A stretch of DNA of 64,000 nt from Proteiniphilum acetatigenes DSM 18083. GTDB taxonomy: Bacteria; Bacteroidota; Bacteroidia; Bacteroidales; Dysgonomonadaceae. Positions 8,638 through 17,572 of the stretch are shown here, piece after piece (the stretch's first letter is position 1; each line of letters begins with the position of its first letter). The stretch is taken from assembly GCF_000380985.1 (NCBI RefSeq), contig NZ_KB905704.1, positions 1 through 64,000 on the forward strand, written 5' to 3'. The position numbers were made by a program, and so were the translations under genes. The notes beneath the pieces were generated by a model, which was given only the letters and a program-made list of their open reading frames with translations, was not told where the DNA came from and ran no database searches.

Positions 8638-9885
8638 CTACTCAAACCGGATGGACTTGGCGGGAGTGATTCTGGCGACCAGATAGGAGGGACCGATCAT
8701 CATCAGTAAGGAGACAACGAGCGTGCCGATATTAAGAAGAATAATATATAGCGGGTTGAGATCTACCGGTACTGCGGAGAGGTAATAGGTGGACGGATCA
8801 AGTGTTAGTACTTGAAATTCCTTCTGTACTATGCAGAAAATCAGAGCGATAATATTCCCCCATAACATCCCCTGTCCGATAAGAAAAGCAGAAAGGTAGA
8901 GAAAAACCTTGCGGATACTGAAATCCCTTGCTCCCATCGATTTCAACATGCCGATCATATTGGTACGTTCGAGGATGATGATAAGCAGGCCAGAGATCAT
9001 GGTGAAGCCCGATACTACCAACATGAGAATGATAATAACCCACACATTCATGTCGAGCAGATCGAGCCAGTTGAATATCATGGGATTGATATCCTTGATG
9101 GAACGGGTGTAAAGGGCGTTGCCGAGGCGGTCTTTATAGGATGCCATATCGAAGAAAAGATCCTGTGCAATCCTGTCGAGATTATTGTAATCGCGTACCA
9201 GCACTTCTATCCCGCTCACCATGTCGGTATCCCATCCATTAAGGGAAGAAAGCACATCATTCCCGACAATGACATAGAGCTTGTCGTAATCTTCAAAATT
9301 GGTACTGTAAATACCGCTAATATGAAACCGACGGGCACGGACAGGCTCCTGTACGAAATAACAGGTGAAACTGTCGCCCGTCTTGAGTCGTAGTTTGTCG
9401 GCAATCTCTTTTGAGATAATAGCCTGGTTATCCGTAACAGTATCACTAGATTGGAAGATAGTTCCCTCCAGTAAGTTTTTCCTGAAAAACTCCCAGTCAT
9501 ACTTTTCCGATACTCCTTTCAATACCACACCCATGAAATCATCGTCGGTCTTGATAATAGCCGGTTTGGTAATGAATTCCTGAAAGTGACGGATATCAGG
9601 GTTGGCAGTGAGTATGGACGCCAGTGTATCTGAGAATGCAATGGGGGAATGTTCATAGGACGAGTTGCTCTCAAAGGCGGTGATCTGGATATGGGAACCG
9701 AAACCCACCACCTTGGCACGTACCTCTTTTTTGAAGCCGACAATGATACATACTGCCACAATCATCACGGCCAGACCGAGCGCAATGCCGGCAATGGCAA
9801 TTTTGATGGCAGGCGATGAGACCCGTTTATCGTTCTTTTTATCGCCTTTGTAAATCCGCCTCGCTATAAAGAGCTCCGCATTCAT
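8638..9885 (-). CDS. LolC/LolE-like ABC transporter permease
   Basis: This 415-residue inner-membrane protein has one transmembrane helix near the N-terminus (AIAGIALGLAVMIVAVCII), a large periplasmic MacB-like domain, and three C-terminal helices of the FtsX fold. The topology matches LolC/LolE, which release lipoproteins from the inner membrane towards LolA. I chose the internal Met at 9885 (MNAELFIARRIYK), because this is the conserved start of Bacteroidota homologues; an upstream Met at 9912 is in frame. It overlaps the 3' end of the aminotransferase gene by 47 bp, so the two are probably translationally coupled. Its ATPase partner is not nearby. Confidence 0.85.
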   Translation of the reverse strand: MNAELFIARRIYKGDKKNDKRVSSPAIKIAIAGIALGLAVMIVAVCIIVGFKKEVRAKVVGFGSHIQITAFESNSSYEHSPIAFSDTLASILTANPDIRHFQEFITKPAIIKTDDDFMGVVLKGVSEKYDWEFFRKNLLEGTIFQSSDTVTDNQAIISKEIADKLRLKTGDSFTCYFVQEPVRARRFHISGIYSTNFEDYDKLYVIVGNDVLSSLNGWDTDMVSGIEVLVRDYNNLDRIAQDLFFDMASYKDRLGNALYTRSIKDINPMIFNWLDLLDMNVWVIIILMLVVSGFTMISGLLIIILERTNMIGMLKSMGARDFSIRKVFLYLSAFLIGQGMLWGNIIALIFCIVQKEFQVLTLDPSTYYLSAVPVDLNPLYIILLNIGTLVVSLLMMIGPSYLVARITPAKSIRFE

Positions 9886-11083
9886 GTTTATGGGTATGTG
9901 GATATGCTTCAAGTGCTTTTTCCAGCACTATGAGCGCATTGTTTAGGTCGTCTTTATTGAGCACATAAGCGATACGAACTTCATTTCTACCCAACCCGGG
10001 AGTGACATAGAAGCCGGATGCGGGTGCCATGAAAATGGTCTGACCCTGATAGCGGAAATCGGAGAGGCACCAAGCACAGAAAGCATCGGCATCATCAAGA
10101 GGGAGCTTTGCCAGGGTATAGAATGCTCCTTGTGGCATGGGGGAATAGACTCCGGGAATATTGTTCAGCCGTTCTATAAGGAAATCGCGGCGGCTCTTGT
10201 ACTCTTCGAAGTTATGCTGCATATATGCGCCATTTTCCTGTAACGATGCATTGGCGGCAATTTGTCCGATAAGGGGGGGGCTTAGACGTGCCTGGCAGAA
10301 TTTCATCACTGTGTCGTGTACCTTCCGGTTTTTAGTGATGAGTGCACCGATACGGATACCACATTCACTATATCTTTTGGATACCGAATCGATCAGTACC
10401 ACATTTTCTTCCACCTCTTTCAGGTGACAGGCAGAAATATAAGGTGTATCGTTATAGATGAATTCGCGGTACACCTCATCGGAAAAGAGGTAAAGATCAT
10501 ACTTTTTGACAAGTTGCCTTATCTGTTCCATTTCGTGGGGTGTGTAGACATAACCTGTGGGGTTATTGGGGTTGCAGATAAGGATCCCTTTGGTACGTTC
10601 ATTGATCAGTTTTTCAAATTCCTCTACCGGGGGAAGGGCAAATCCTGATTCCATGGTCGAGGGTATAGTGCGGATGACAGCTCCTGCAGAGATGGCAAAA
10701 GCCATGTAATTGGCATAGGCCGGTTCGGGGACGATGATCTCGTCATCCGGGTTGAGACAGGCCATAAATGCATAGAGTACTGCTTCCGATCCGCCAGCTG
10801 TGACTATGATCTCTTCAGGAGTGAGGTCGATATTAAATTCTTTATAATAACGAACCAGGTTCTCCCGATAGAATCGGTATCCGTCGCTGGGACTGTATTC
10901 CAACGTAGTACGGTCGATACTGCGAATAGCATCCAATGCCGAGACGGGGGAAGGGAGATCGGGCTGGCCAATATTGAGATGATACACCTTTACTCCTTCT
11001 GCTTTAGCTGCATCGGAGAGCGGTGCCAGTTTTCGTATGGGTGAGGGGGGCATCTGTATGCCCCGCTGGGATATATGCGGCAT
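9839..11083 (-). CDS. PLP-dependent class I/II aminotransferase
   Basis: This 414-residue cytoplasmic enzyme has fold-type I hallmarks: substrate-binding HLNIGQPDLPSP near residue 40, NPNNPTGY around 180, and the Schiff-base Lys in DSVSKRYSECGIRIG around 245, followed by the conserved Arg that contacts PLP phosphate. Such enzymes transfer amino groups between amino acids and 2-oxo acids. The subgroup resembles aspartate/alanine aminotransferases, but the substrate cannot be fixed from sequence. The start MPHISQRGIQMPPSPIRKL fits relatives. It overlaps the LolC/E-like permease downstream. Confidence 0.88.
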   Translation of the reverse strand: MPHISQRGIQMPPSPIRKLAPLSDAAKAEGVKVYHLNIGQPDLPSPVSALDAIRSIDRTTLEYSPSDGYRFYRENLVRYYKEFNIDLTPEEIIVTAGGSEAVLYAFMACLNPDDEIIVPEPAYANYMAFAISAGAVIRTIPSTMESGFALPPVEEFEKLINERTKGILICNPNNPTGYVYTPHEMEQIRQLVKKYDLYLFSDEVYREFIYNDTPYISACHLKEVEENVVLIDSVSKRYSECGIRIGALITKNRKVHDTVMKFCQARLSPPLIGQIAANASLQENGAYMQHNFEEYKSRRDFLIERLNNIPGVYSPMPQGAFYTLAKLPLDDADAFCAWCLSDFRYQGQTIFMAPASGFYVTPGLGRNEVRIAYVLNKDDLNNALIVLEKALEAYPHTHKHECGALYSEADLQRR

Positions 11084-11188
11084 AATATTCGCGTTACTTG
11101 TAACCTTTATAAATCTTTTTTCCTTATAACAGATATGGTGGCAAAGGTAATAAAAAAGTTGGAGTATACTCTATAAGGGAGTGATAAA

Positions 11189-11205
11189 GTGGAAAGGTGG
11201 AAAGG
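11189..11205 (+). repeat. Octamer repeat GTGGAAAG (two units)
   Basis: Two perfect tandem copies of GTGGAAAG lie in the 270-bp gap upstream of the aminotransferase. They match arrays at 8054 and 60669. The rest of the gap (11084-11355) shows no gene. Confidence 0.6.
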
Positions 11206-11355
11206 TTAGTGAAGAGTGAAAATGAAAAGTAGAAAGAACAAAGGGTGCTTTACAGACTTTTTGAATGATTAACACTTATATTATGGCCGGGTAAGCCATA
11301 TAAAAAGGATTATACGTAAGTTTGTCCCTTGAAATTAAAAAAAGAGAAAAGAAAA

Positions 11356-12144
11356 ATGACACGTAACACGATCTTAGTAGTGATTTTCGCACTTGCGGCC
11401 GGATTAGTCGCCTGTACGGGACAAAAAAGTGATCCGGATAAGTTCAGAAAAGGCTGGACCCTGGCATGGGAAGATAATTTTGATAGTAAAACAGGGCTGA
11501 CTGCCTGGTCGAAAATATCCAGGGGCAAACAACATATGAGCCGCTATATGAGTGATAACGAAGCACTCTATGTACTGGAAGATGGACTTCTTGTTCTCCG
11601 GGGAGTAGAGAATGCCGGGAATAATGCGGAAATTCCATTTCTTACCGGAGGTATTACCCGGCAAGGGGTGAAAAAGAACAGTGTAAGCAGGGTTGAAGTA
11701 AGGGCTCGCATGAATCCGGTAGCGGGGGCTGTACCGTTTGTTTCATTACTCCCTTCGGATGGAACCGGGAATATCGCTATCGATATCATGGAGCGGTATG
11801 GTTATGACGAGTTCATCTACCAGTCAGTTACCTCACAATATACCACCACAGAGGGGATGCCGGATAATCCGCCTTCCAGCGCATTGGTCGGTGTAAATCC
11901 CAATCAATTCCATACCTATGGGGTGGAGACCTATCCTGACAGTGTTGTGTTTTTTGTGGATAATAACCGTACTAAAAAATACCCACGTATCTTGACTGAT
12001 ATCCCGGGACAGTTCCCGTTCAATGACATGGATCTTGATCTGTTTATTGGGATCCGGCTCAATAAAGATACTGACTCTACTGAATTACCTGTAGATATGT
12101 TTATCGACTGGGTACGCTATTACGAACCGGAAACGAATAATTAA
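11356..12144 (+). CDS. GH16-fold lipoprotein lacking the catalytic nucleophile
   Basis: This 262-residue lipoprotein (lipobox GLVAC, Cys20) has a laminarinase-like concanavalin fold beginning [10 protein letters not shown], the usual GH16 opening. The catalytic motif of GH16 is E-x-D-x-x-E. Here residues 141-146 read AIDIME, so the nucleophile Glu is Ala141, while Asp143 and the acid/base Glu146 remain. The region that normally reads close to WPAFWMLP is also changed ([10 protein letters not shown]). The protein may therefore be a carbohydrate-binding relic and not a hydrolase. I chose the ATG at 11356, which directly precedes the signal peptide; an upstream TTG would add nine Lys-rich residues. 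The 3' end overlaps convergent queF by 44 bp. Confidence 0.75.
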   Translation: MTRNTILVVIFALAAGLVACTGQKSDPDKFRKGWTLAWEDNFDSKTGLTAWSKISRGKQHMSRYMSDNEALYVLEDGLLVLRGVENAGNNAEIPFLTGGITRQGVKKNSVSRVEVRARMNPVAGAVPFVSLLPSDGTGNIAIDIMERYGYDEFIYQSVTSQYTTTEGMPDNPPSSALVGVNPNQFHTYGVETYPDSVVFFVDNNRTKKYPRILTDIPGQFPFNDMDLDLFIGIRLNKDTDSTELPVDMFIDWVRYYEPETNN

Positions 12145-12580
12145 AAAGTCGCTCTTCGGCTAGTTTTTCGTATTTGGTACCCTTCCGCCCATAATTGGCA
12201 TACGGATAGATACTGATGCCTCCACGGGGAGTGAAGATACCTGTCACCTCAATATATTTGGGATCCATCAGCCGGATCAGGTCTTTCATGATGATGTTCA
12301 CACAATCTTCATGAAAGGCTCCATGATTGCGAAAACTGAAAAGATAGAGCTTAAGGCTTTTGCTTTCCACCATCTTTATGTCGGGTATATAGTCGATGCG
12401 GATGGTAGCAAAATCGGGTTGGCCTGTGATAGGGCAGAGGCTGGTGAATTCCGGGCAGTCGAATGTAACCCAATAGTCGTTTCCCGGATGTTTATTGTCG
12501 AATGCTTCCAGCATCTCCGGTGCGTAATCTTGCTTGTATTCTGTTTTGCCACCCAGGTGGCTGAGTCCTTTGTGTTGCAT
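12101..12580 (-). CDS. queF: NADPH-dependent preQ0 reductase (7-cyano-7-deazaguanine reductase)
   Basis: This 159-residue enzyme of the T-fold family reduces the nitrile of preQ0 to the amine preQ1 in queuosine biosynthesis. The short unimodular form is seen. The catalytic Cys lies in [16 protein letters not shown], and the QueF signature follows as [21 protein letters not shown]. It lies 75 bp downstream of queC, whose product is its substrate, so the two probably form an operon. The C-terminal 14 codons overlap the convergent GH16-like gene. No preQ1 riboswitch is visible here. Confidence 0.95.
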   Translation of the reverse strand: MQHKGLSHLGGKTEYKQDYAPEMLEAFDNKHPGNDYWVTFDCPEFTSLCPITGQPDFATIRIDYIPDIKMVESKSLKLYLFSFRNHGAFHEDCVNIIMKDLIRLMDPKYIEVTGIFTPRGGISIYPYANYGRKGTKYEKLAEERLFNYSFPVRNSVPSR

Positions 12581-12655
12581 AACCGTTGTTGTTTCTCGAA
12601 AAATCGAATATAATTTATAGGATTTAGGGTCGGCAGTGTATACCCGTCCAGTTAA

Positions 12656-13330
12656 TTACAGACTGTTTTCCCGTTCTGCTAAATATTCCTGCAATCCCTT
12701 GTTCCGTAACCGGCAGGCGGGACAATGGCCGCATCCTTCGGCCAGAATTCCGTTATAGCAGGTAAGGGTTTCATTTTTTACAATATCGAAAACACCCAGT
12801 TCATCAGCCAATCGCCATACCTCTTTCTTATTGCGCCACATAAGCGGCGTATGGATCACAAACTGGTTATCCATCGCGAGGTTGAGTGTGGCATTGGCTG
12901 AGCGGATAAAAGTATCCCGACAATCTGGATAACCGCTGTAATCGGCTTCTGATACCCCTGTTACTAAATGTTTGACTCCCTGTGCGTAGGCGAGAGTTGC
13001 AGCAAAAGTAAGAAACAGCAGGTTTCTGCCCGGAACAAAAGTATTAGGGTAAGAGCCGGCCGGTTGCTCTTCATCCATCTGTACGGAGAAATCGGTCAGT
13101 GAATTCGGTGCCAATCGGGAGATGATACCCGCATCCAATACTTGAAACGGAGTGCCGGCCATTTCAGCGATCCGTCGTGCATTTTCAACTTCCTGAGAGT
13201 GACGCTGTCCGTAGGTGAAACAGAGCGCGTAGGTGCGTCTGAATTGTTGTTTTGCCCAATAGAGGCAGGTCGTGGAGTCCTGTCCGCCCGAGAAGAGCAC
13301 AAGGGCATCCTGTTCTTGGTAATCTTTCAT
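12656..13330 (-). CDS. queC: 7-cyano-7-deazaguanine (preQ0) synthase
   Basis: This 224-residue ATP-dependent enzyme converts 7-carboxy-7-deazaguanine and ammonia to preQ0. The PP-loop is SGGQDSTTC (residues about 14-22). The zinc site uses the Cys cluster [15 protein letters not shown] near the C-terminus. The length is normal. Together with queF it supplies the last two free-base steps; queD, queE and tgt are not in the window. A TACCTTTG promoter and an 8-bp hairpin lie in its leader. Confidence 0.95.
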   Translation of the reverse strand: MKDYQEQDALVLFSGGQDSTTCLYWAKQQFRRTYALCFTYGQRHSQEVENARRIAEMAGTPFQVLDAGIISRLAPNSLTDFSVQMDEEQPAGSYPNTFVPGRNLLFLTFAATLAYAQGVKHLVTGVSEADYSGYPDCRDTFIRSANATLNLAMDNQFVIHTPLMWRNKKEVWRLADELGVFDIVKNETLTCYNGILAEGCGHCPACRLRNKGLQEYLAERENSL

Positions 13331-13366
13331 TGTTCTTTGTTTTTTATGTGGTACCTAAGCTACACA

Positions 13367-13396
13367 GAAAAGCGTTCGCTTTTCATTGCAAAGGTA
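13367..13396 (-). promoter_or_regulatory. queC promoter with adjacent palindrome
   Basis: On the minus strand TACCTTTG (13389-13396) is a -7 element. Four bases downstream GAAAAGCG-TT-CGCTTTTC (13367-13384) is an 8-bp perfect inverted repeat spanning the probable transcription start. It could be an operator or a leader hairpin. It does not match a known preQ1 riboswitch class by eye. Confidence 0.5.
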
Positions 13397-13593
13397 CGAA
13401 CGTTTTCGTTAAGTAAGTGCAGAACAAATTTATTTGACTTTGTCTTTTTCCTTCGCACCTCACCAAAACTCAAACAAGTTTGTTTTTTGGGTACCATCAA
13501 ATACATTCATTTCCTGTTTTACCCATGAAGGTTGATTTAACGATACTTTTTTACAGATAAGAGGTAAATCCCTGAACTACAATCTTAATAATT

Positions 13594-13640
13594 TTGTAAC
13601 ATTTTTGTAACTGCATTGTAACATCCATATCGTACTTTTG
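13594..13640 (+). promoter_or_regulatory. Pho box (three half-sites) and pstS promoter
   Basis: TTGTAAC occurs three times at exact 11-bp spacing: 13594-13600, 13605-13611, 13616-13622. One helical turn between direct half-sites is the way PhoB dimers bind in tandem. Ten bases after the last copy is TACTTTTG (13633-13640), a match to the -7 consensus TAnnTTTG. The array occupies the -35 region, as expected for an activator. The PhoB-type regulator is encoded in the same gene cluster. Confidence 0.85.
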
Positions 13641-13672
13641 TGCAAAATATCCGAAGGAGGACAATTTTATTG

Positions 13673-14734
13673 ATGCAACGATTATCTCAGCTTTTATTTC
13701 TGCTTGTTTTACTTATATCCTGTAACAACAATTCTGCCAATGTGGAAAAAGGTGGCTCAGGAATGTCTTTATCCGGTGCAGGTGCCACTTTTCCCTATCC
13801 TTATTACAATATTGTTTTTCGCGATTACATGCGATTGAACGGAGGTTTAAAGGTGAGCTATGGTGCCATTGGCAGCGGTGGAGGAATTCGCAGCCTGCGT
13901 GACCGCTCGGTGGACTTCGGTGCCAGCGACGCCTTTCTGAATAGTAAGGAAATCGCATCAATGAATGCGGAGGTGGTTCATATAGCAACCTGTATGGGCG
14001 GAGTAGTGATGGCTTATACCCTCGAAGGAGTGGATAGCCTCCGGTTGACAGGGCCTCTCGTTGCGGATATCTATTTGGGAAATATCAGAAAATGGAACGA
14101 TCCGAAACTCCAGGCTATCAATCCGGATGTGCCATTACCTGATCTGGATATCACCCCGGTGTACCGGTCGGACGGTAGCGGGACGACTTATAATTTTTCG
14201 GAATACCTGTCCATGGTGAGCCCCGATTGGGATAGTGTGATGGGAAAAGGAAAGGCCCTGAAATGGGAGGCGGGTATTGCGGCAAAAGGAAATCCCGGGG
14301 TAGCCGGTATTGTGCAGCAGACTGAAGGAGCCATCGGATATATCGGTTCGGAATATGCACTCACACTGAAGCTTCCGGTAGCCAAACTCAGGAATAAAGC
14401 AGGAAATTATGTAGATGCTACGCTTGAAACCATCTCTGCAGCCGCCAACGTAACGTTGCCCGACGATATGCGGGCGACAATTATTGATTCGGACGATCCG
14501 GATGCTTATCCTATCAGCCTTTTTACATGGATACTTGTTTATAAAGATCAGCAGTATGGCAACCGCACAAAAAAAGAAGCGGAGGCGCTTGTAGACATGC
14601 TTGGTTATATAATCAGCGACGGTGGACAAAAGGTGGCGGCACAGATAAACTATGCGCCTCTTTCTGCTCAAGCGATAGAGAAGACAAAAAAACTGATCGG
14701 TGAGATCCATTATGGCGGGGAGTTAATCAATTGA
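13673..14734 (+). CDS. pstS: Phosphate ABC transporter substrate-binding lipoprotein
   Basis: This 353-residue periplasmic phosphate-binding protein is a lipoprotein (LLVLLISC, Cys about residue 17). Phosphate-contact motifs are SGAGATFPYP, GSGGGIRSLRD and RSDGSGTTYNF. The start is ATG 13673: a strong AAGGAGG ribosome site lies at 13654-13660. An in-frame GTG at 13640 overlaps the promoter -7 box and cannot be the start. Its stop codon is part of a heptamer repeat that fills the gap to pstC. Expression should rise on phosphate starvation through the Pho box. Confidence 0.95.
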   Translation: MQRLSQLLFLLVLLISCNNNSANVEKGGSGMSLSGAGATFPYPYYNIVFRDYMRLNGGLKVSYGAIGSGGGIRSLRDRSVDFGASDAFLNSKEIASMNAEVVHIATCMGGVVMAYTLEGVDSLRLTGPLVADIYLGNIRKWNDPKLQAINPDVPLPDLDITPVYRSDGSGTTYNFSEYLSMVSPDWDSVMGKGKALKWEAGIAAKGNPGVAGIVQQTEGAIGYIGSEYALTLKLPVAKLRNKAGNYVDATLETISAAANVTLPDDMRATIIDSDDPDAYPISLFTWILVYKDQQYGNRTKKEAEALVDMLGYIISDGGQKVAAQINYAPLSAQAIEKTKKLIGEIHYGGELIN

Positions 14735-14790
14735 CAATTGACAATTGACAATTGACAATTGACAATTGATAATTGATAATTGATAATTGA
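14728..14790 (+). repeat. Heptanucleotide repeat at the pstS stop codon
   Basis: Six tandem CAATTGA units (14728-14769) are followed by three TAATTGA units (14770-14790). The pstS stop TGA is the end of the first unit. A second heptamer array of GTAATTA/TTAATTA units lies at 14888-14915, just before pstC. The 190-bp gap thus begins and ends with period-7 repeats inside an operon. Confidence 0.9.
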
Positions 14791-14923
14791 TAATTTGATG
14801 ATTTAACGATTTGATGATTCAGGGAGAAATTGCCAATATTTAGTCGAAATCAGAAATAATAAAAAATAAGAGGCTGTTAATCAATTTGTAATTAGTAATT
14901 ATTAATTAGTAATTATTAAATGA

Positions 14924-15781
14924 ATGAAAGATAAATTATTCCGGATAGTACTTTTCTTAGCGGCGTTAGTAATCCTGTTGCTTGCGGCAGGAATTATTTA
15001 TGCATTGGTGAGCCGTTCTGTAGAAGCTTTCGGTGAATATGGTATCTGGGGATTTGTAGCCAATGCTGAATGGGATCCCCGTTCGGCGACGGAAGAATAT
15101 GGTGCGCTCTCTTTTATCATGGGAACGCTCTATACTGCGTTTTTTTCCCTTTTGCTTTGTATTCCCTTTGCACTGGCAGTAGCTCTGTTCAACGGTGAAT
15201 ATTTTAAGGGTACCAAACTATCCTCTTTTGTGAGTTCCATTGTGGATCTGCTGGCCGGTATTCCCTCTATTGTGTATGGTTTATGGGGATTCTATACCGT
15301 TCGTCCCATTATCATAGAGATAGGAGTCAATGCACAGGGATTCGGTATATTTCTCTCATCAGTCGTATTGGCGATCATGATCATTCCTTATGCTTCGTCA
15401 CTAAGTGCTGAATTTCTGTCAATGGTTCCCAATAAGCTCAAAGAGGGGGCATATAGCCTTGGAGCCACACGGTTAGAGGTCGTGCAGCATATCAGTCTTC
15501 CTACCGCAGCATCGGGAATTGTAGCCTCCTTTATCCTGGCGTTGGGACGCGCCCTTGGTGAGACGATGGCGGTAACCATGCTGATTGGGAATACTAACAG
15601 GATACCGCAGGGATTGCGCGATACGGGAAATACCATGGCGAGTGTGATTGCCAACCAGTTTGGTGAAGCCGACGGGCTTAAACTAAGCGCATTGATCGCC
15701 ATCGGCCTGTTGCTGTTTATTATTACGGCACTCATCAATTTGATAGCCAAAATGGTAATGAAAAAGTTAGCGAGGACATGA
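14924..15781 (+). CDS. pstC: Phosphate ABC transporter permease PstC
   Basis: This 285-residue inner-membrane permease has about six helices and the coupling-loop motif EGAYSLGATRLEVVQHISLP, which contacts the ATPase PstB. It pairs with PstA to form the phosphate channel. It overlaps pstA by an ATGA. The ATG at 14924 follows the heptamer array directly, so its ribosome site is weak and AT-rich. Confidence 0.94.
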   Translation: MKDKLFRIVLFLAALVILLLAAGIIYALVSRSVEAFGEYGIWGFVANAEWDPRSATEEYGALSFIMGTLYTAFFSLLLCIPFALAVALFNGEYFKGTKLSSFVSSIVDLLAGIPSIVYGLWGFYTVRPIIIEIGVNAQGFGIFLSSVVLAIMIIPYASSLSAEFLSMVPNKLKEGAYSLGATRLEVVQHISLPTAASGIVASFILALGRALGETMAVTMLIGNTNRIPQGLRDTGNTMASVIANQFGEADGLKLSALIAIGLLLFIITALINLIAKMVMKKLART

Positions 15782-16653
15782 ACCATCATAAAATAACACA
15801 TACGGGATGGCGGAAAGGAAAGGATAAAACGACCTTTGTACTGGTTTGCCTTTTTTCACTGGTAGCCATGTTCCCTCTGTTCTTTATCTTGTGGGATGTG
15901 ATCTCGAAAGGATATAAGAATTTCAATTTGCGTCTCTTCACCGAGGTGACCCCTTCGTCGATGGATGCCATGCTGGCACGGGTGAACGGCGAGCCTATTC
16001 CCGGTGGGATATTGAACGGGATCACAGGTACGGTGCTGATCGTGGGAATGGCCATCCTCTTTTCGGTATTCCTGGGATTGTTTATCGGGATTTATCTTGC
16101 CGACAACAGGGGAAAACGGTTTGCAGGGGTGGTGAGTTATCTGACCGACCTGCTGCAGGGAATGCCCTCCATCGTCATCGGAATAATTGCTTATGCATGG
16201 ATAGTGAAGCCGCTGGGTGGTTATTCGGCCCTGGCCGGTAGTGTGGCGCTTACTATTATGATGCTGCCGATGATTGTACGTTCTACCGAAGAGACGCTGA
16301 AAATGTTACCTGTAGCCTATAAAGAGGCGGGACTTGCATTAGGATCGTCATACACCAGCGTGGTATTCAGGATATTAATCCCTTCCGGATTTGGAGGAAT
16401 CTTTACCGGTATACTCCTTGCCGTATCACGTGTGATGGGAGAGACCGCTCCACTGATGCTTACCGCACTCGGAGCGTCTGTAGTGAACTGGAAAGTGATG
16501 GAACCCACCAGTGCAATTCCACTGCTGATCTGGGATTTCTACAACGACCCGAACTTAGTAGATTTGATCTGGTCATCGTCGCTCCTTTTATTGATCGTAA
16601 TATTCCTGTTAAACTGGATAGCCAAAACTGTAGCACGTAAATGGAAAGTGTAA
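15778..16653 (+). CDS. pstA: Phosphate ABC transporter permease PstA
   Basis: This 291-residue permease is the partner of PstC. It has six helices and the EAA-type loop [20 protein letters not shown]. The segment [17 protein letters not shown] matches the conserved pore region of PstA/PstC. It overlaps pstC (ATGA) and pstB (13 bp), so the three proteins are translated as a coupled set. Confidence 0.94.
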   Translation: MNHHKITHTGWRKGKDKTTFVLVCLFSLVAMFPLFFILWDVISKGYKNFNLRLFTEVTPSSMDAMLARVNGEPIPGGILNGITGTVLIVGMAILFSVFLGLFIGIYLADNRGKRFAGVVSYLTDLLQGMPSIVIGIIAYAWIVKPLGGYSALAGSVALTIMMLPMIVRSTEETLKMLPVAYKEAGLALGSSYTSVVFRILIPSGFGGIFTGILLAVSRVMGETAPLMLTALGASVVNWKVMEPTSAIPLLIWDFYNDPNLVDLIWSSSLLLLIVIFLLNWIAKTVARKWKV

Positions 16654-17426
16654 AAATAGCAAACGGAAAGACTCCTGTTCTTCAATTGAAAGAGGTGTCG
16701 GTCTCCTATTCACCCGGCAGTTTTGCCGTGAATAAAGTGTCGACCAATATCTATCCCAATACCATCACCGCCATCATGGGGCCGTCGGGCTGCGGAAAGA
16801 GTACGCTTCTGCGTGCCATTAACCGTATGCATGATCTTTATCCCCATATCAAAACCACGGGTGAGATCATACTGAAAGGAAAAAATGTACTGGCAATGGA
16901 TCCTATGGAGGTACGCCGTATGGCGGGTATGGTGTTCCAACAGCCCAATCCTTTTCCTACGATGAGTATCTATGATAATGTGCTGGCCGGATACAAACTT
17001 AATGGCATCCGACTGAAAAAGCGGGAGAGAGACGAAATTGTAGAGCAAAGTCTGCAGAGTGTGGGACTGTGGGATGAAGTGAAGGACGTAATGACAAAAA
17101 GGGGATCTTTCCTCTCGGGAGGCCAGCAACAACGGCTTTGCATAGCCCGTGCGCTTGCTTTGAACCCTGAGGTATTACTGATGGATGAACCCACCTCGGC
17201 GCTCGATCCGATATCTACCAATAAGATTGAGGAGTTGCTGTTGCAACTGAAAAAGGATTTCACCATCATCATAGTGACCCATAATATGTCGCAGGCAGCA
17301 CGTATATCGGATAATTCCATGTTCATGTATTTGGGTGAGCTCGTGGAACATGGAAATACCACACAGATGTTTACCAAACCACAGAACAAACGTACAGAAG
17401 AGTATCTGACCGGTGTTTTTGGGTAA
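16641..17426 (+). CDS. pstB: Phosphate ABC transporter ATPase
   Basis: This 261-residue ATPase powers phosphate import. Walker A is [10 protein letters not shown] (residues about 49-58), the Q-loop VFQQPNPFP, the signature [15 protein letters not shown], Walker [14 protein letters not shown], and the switch His IIVTHNM. All catalytic residues are present. It is the last gene before a 146-bp gap with its own promoter signals for phoU. Confidence 0.96.
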   Translation: MESVKIANGKTPVLQLKEVSVSYSPGSFAVNKVSTNIYPNTITAIMGPSGCGKSTLLRAINRMHDLYPHIKTTGEIILKGKNVLAMDPMEVRRMAGMVFQQPNPFPTMSIYDNVLAGYKLNGIRLKKRERDEIVEQSLQSVGLWDEVKDVMTKRGSFLSGGQQQRLCIARALALNPEVLLMDEPTSALDPISTNKIEELLLQLKKDFTIIIVTHNMSQAARISDNSMFMYLGELVEHGNTTQMFTKPQNKRTEEYLTGVFG

Positions 17427-17447
17427 GAGCACTTTAGTTAGATAATA

Positions 17448-17461
17448 CGGGGTCAACCCCG
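17448..17461 (+). promoter_or_regulatory. mRNA hairpin between pstB and phoU
   Basis: CGGGGTCAACCCCG forms a 5-bp GC stem with a 4-base loop 21 bases after the pstB stop. No T-run follows, so it is unlikely to terminate transcription. It could stabilise the upstream mRNA end and lower phoU readthrough. Confidence 0.45.
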
Positions 17462-17483
17462 AATATTGAAAACAACTAACGGA

Positions 17484-17526
17484 GTAAACGTTTACGTTGT
17501 GAGATAAAGAAAAATGAGTATTTTTG
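17484..17526 (+). promoter_or_regulatory. Internal promoter for phoU with a 12-bp palindrome
   Basis: TATTTTTG (17519-17526) matches TAnnTTTG, and a TTG at 17497-17499 sits at about the -33 distance. Immediately upstream GTAAACGTTTAC (17484-17495) is a perfect palindrome overlapping the -33 zone. This suggests that phoU-phoB can be transcribed separately from pst and repressed or activated there. Confidence 0.5.
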
Positions 17527-17572
17527 CCTGTTAGGAACAGGAGCATAGATTATCTTAAATAATGAGGGAACA

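Noticed and set aside
13640-13672. GTG start that would lengthen PstS by 11 residues
   Set aside because: The GTG overlaps the promoter -7 element TACTTTTG. The ATG at 13673 has a strong AAGGAGG site and starts the lipoprotein signal directly.
14135-14710. 191-codon minus-strand open frame opposite pstS
   Set aside because: pstS is certain by family motifs and ribosome site. The antisense frame has no motif and no start signals.
14728-14790. CRISPR array
   Set aside because: The repeats are contiguous 7-mers with no spacers and no cas genes.
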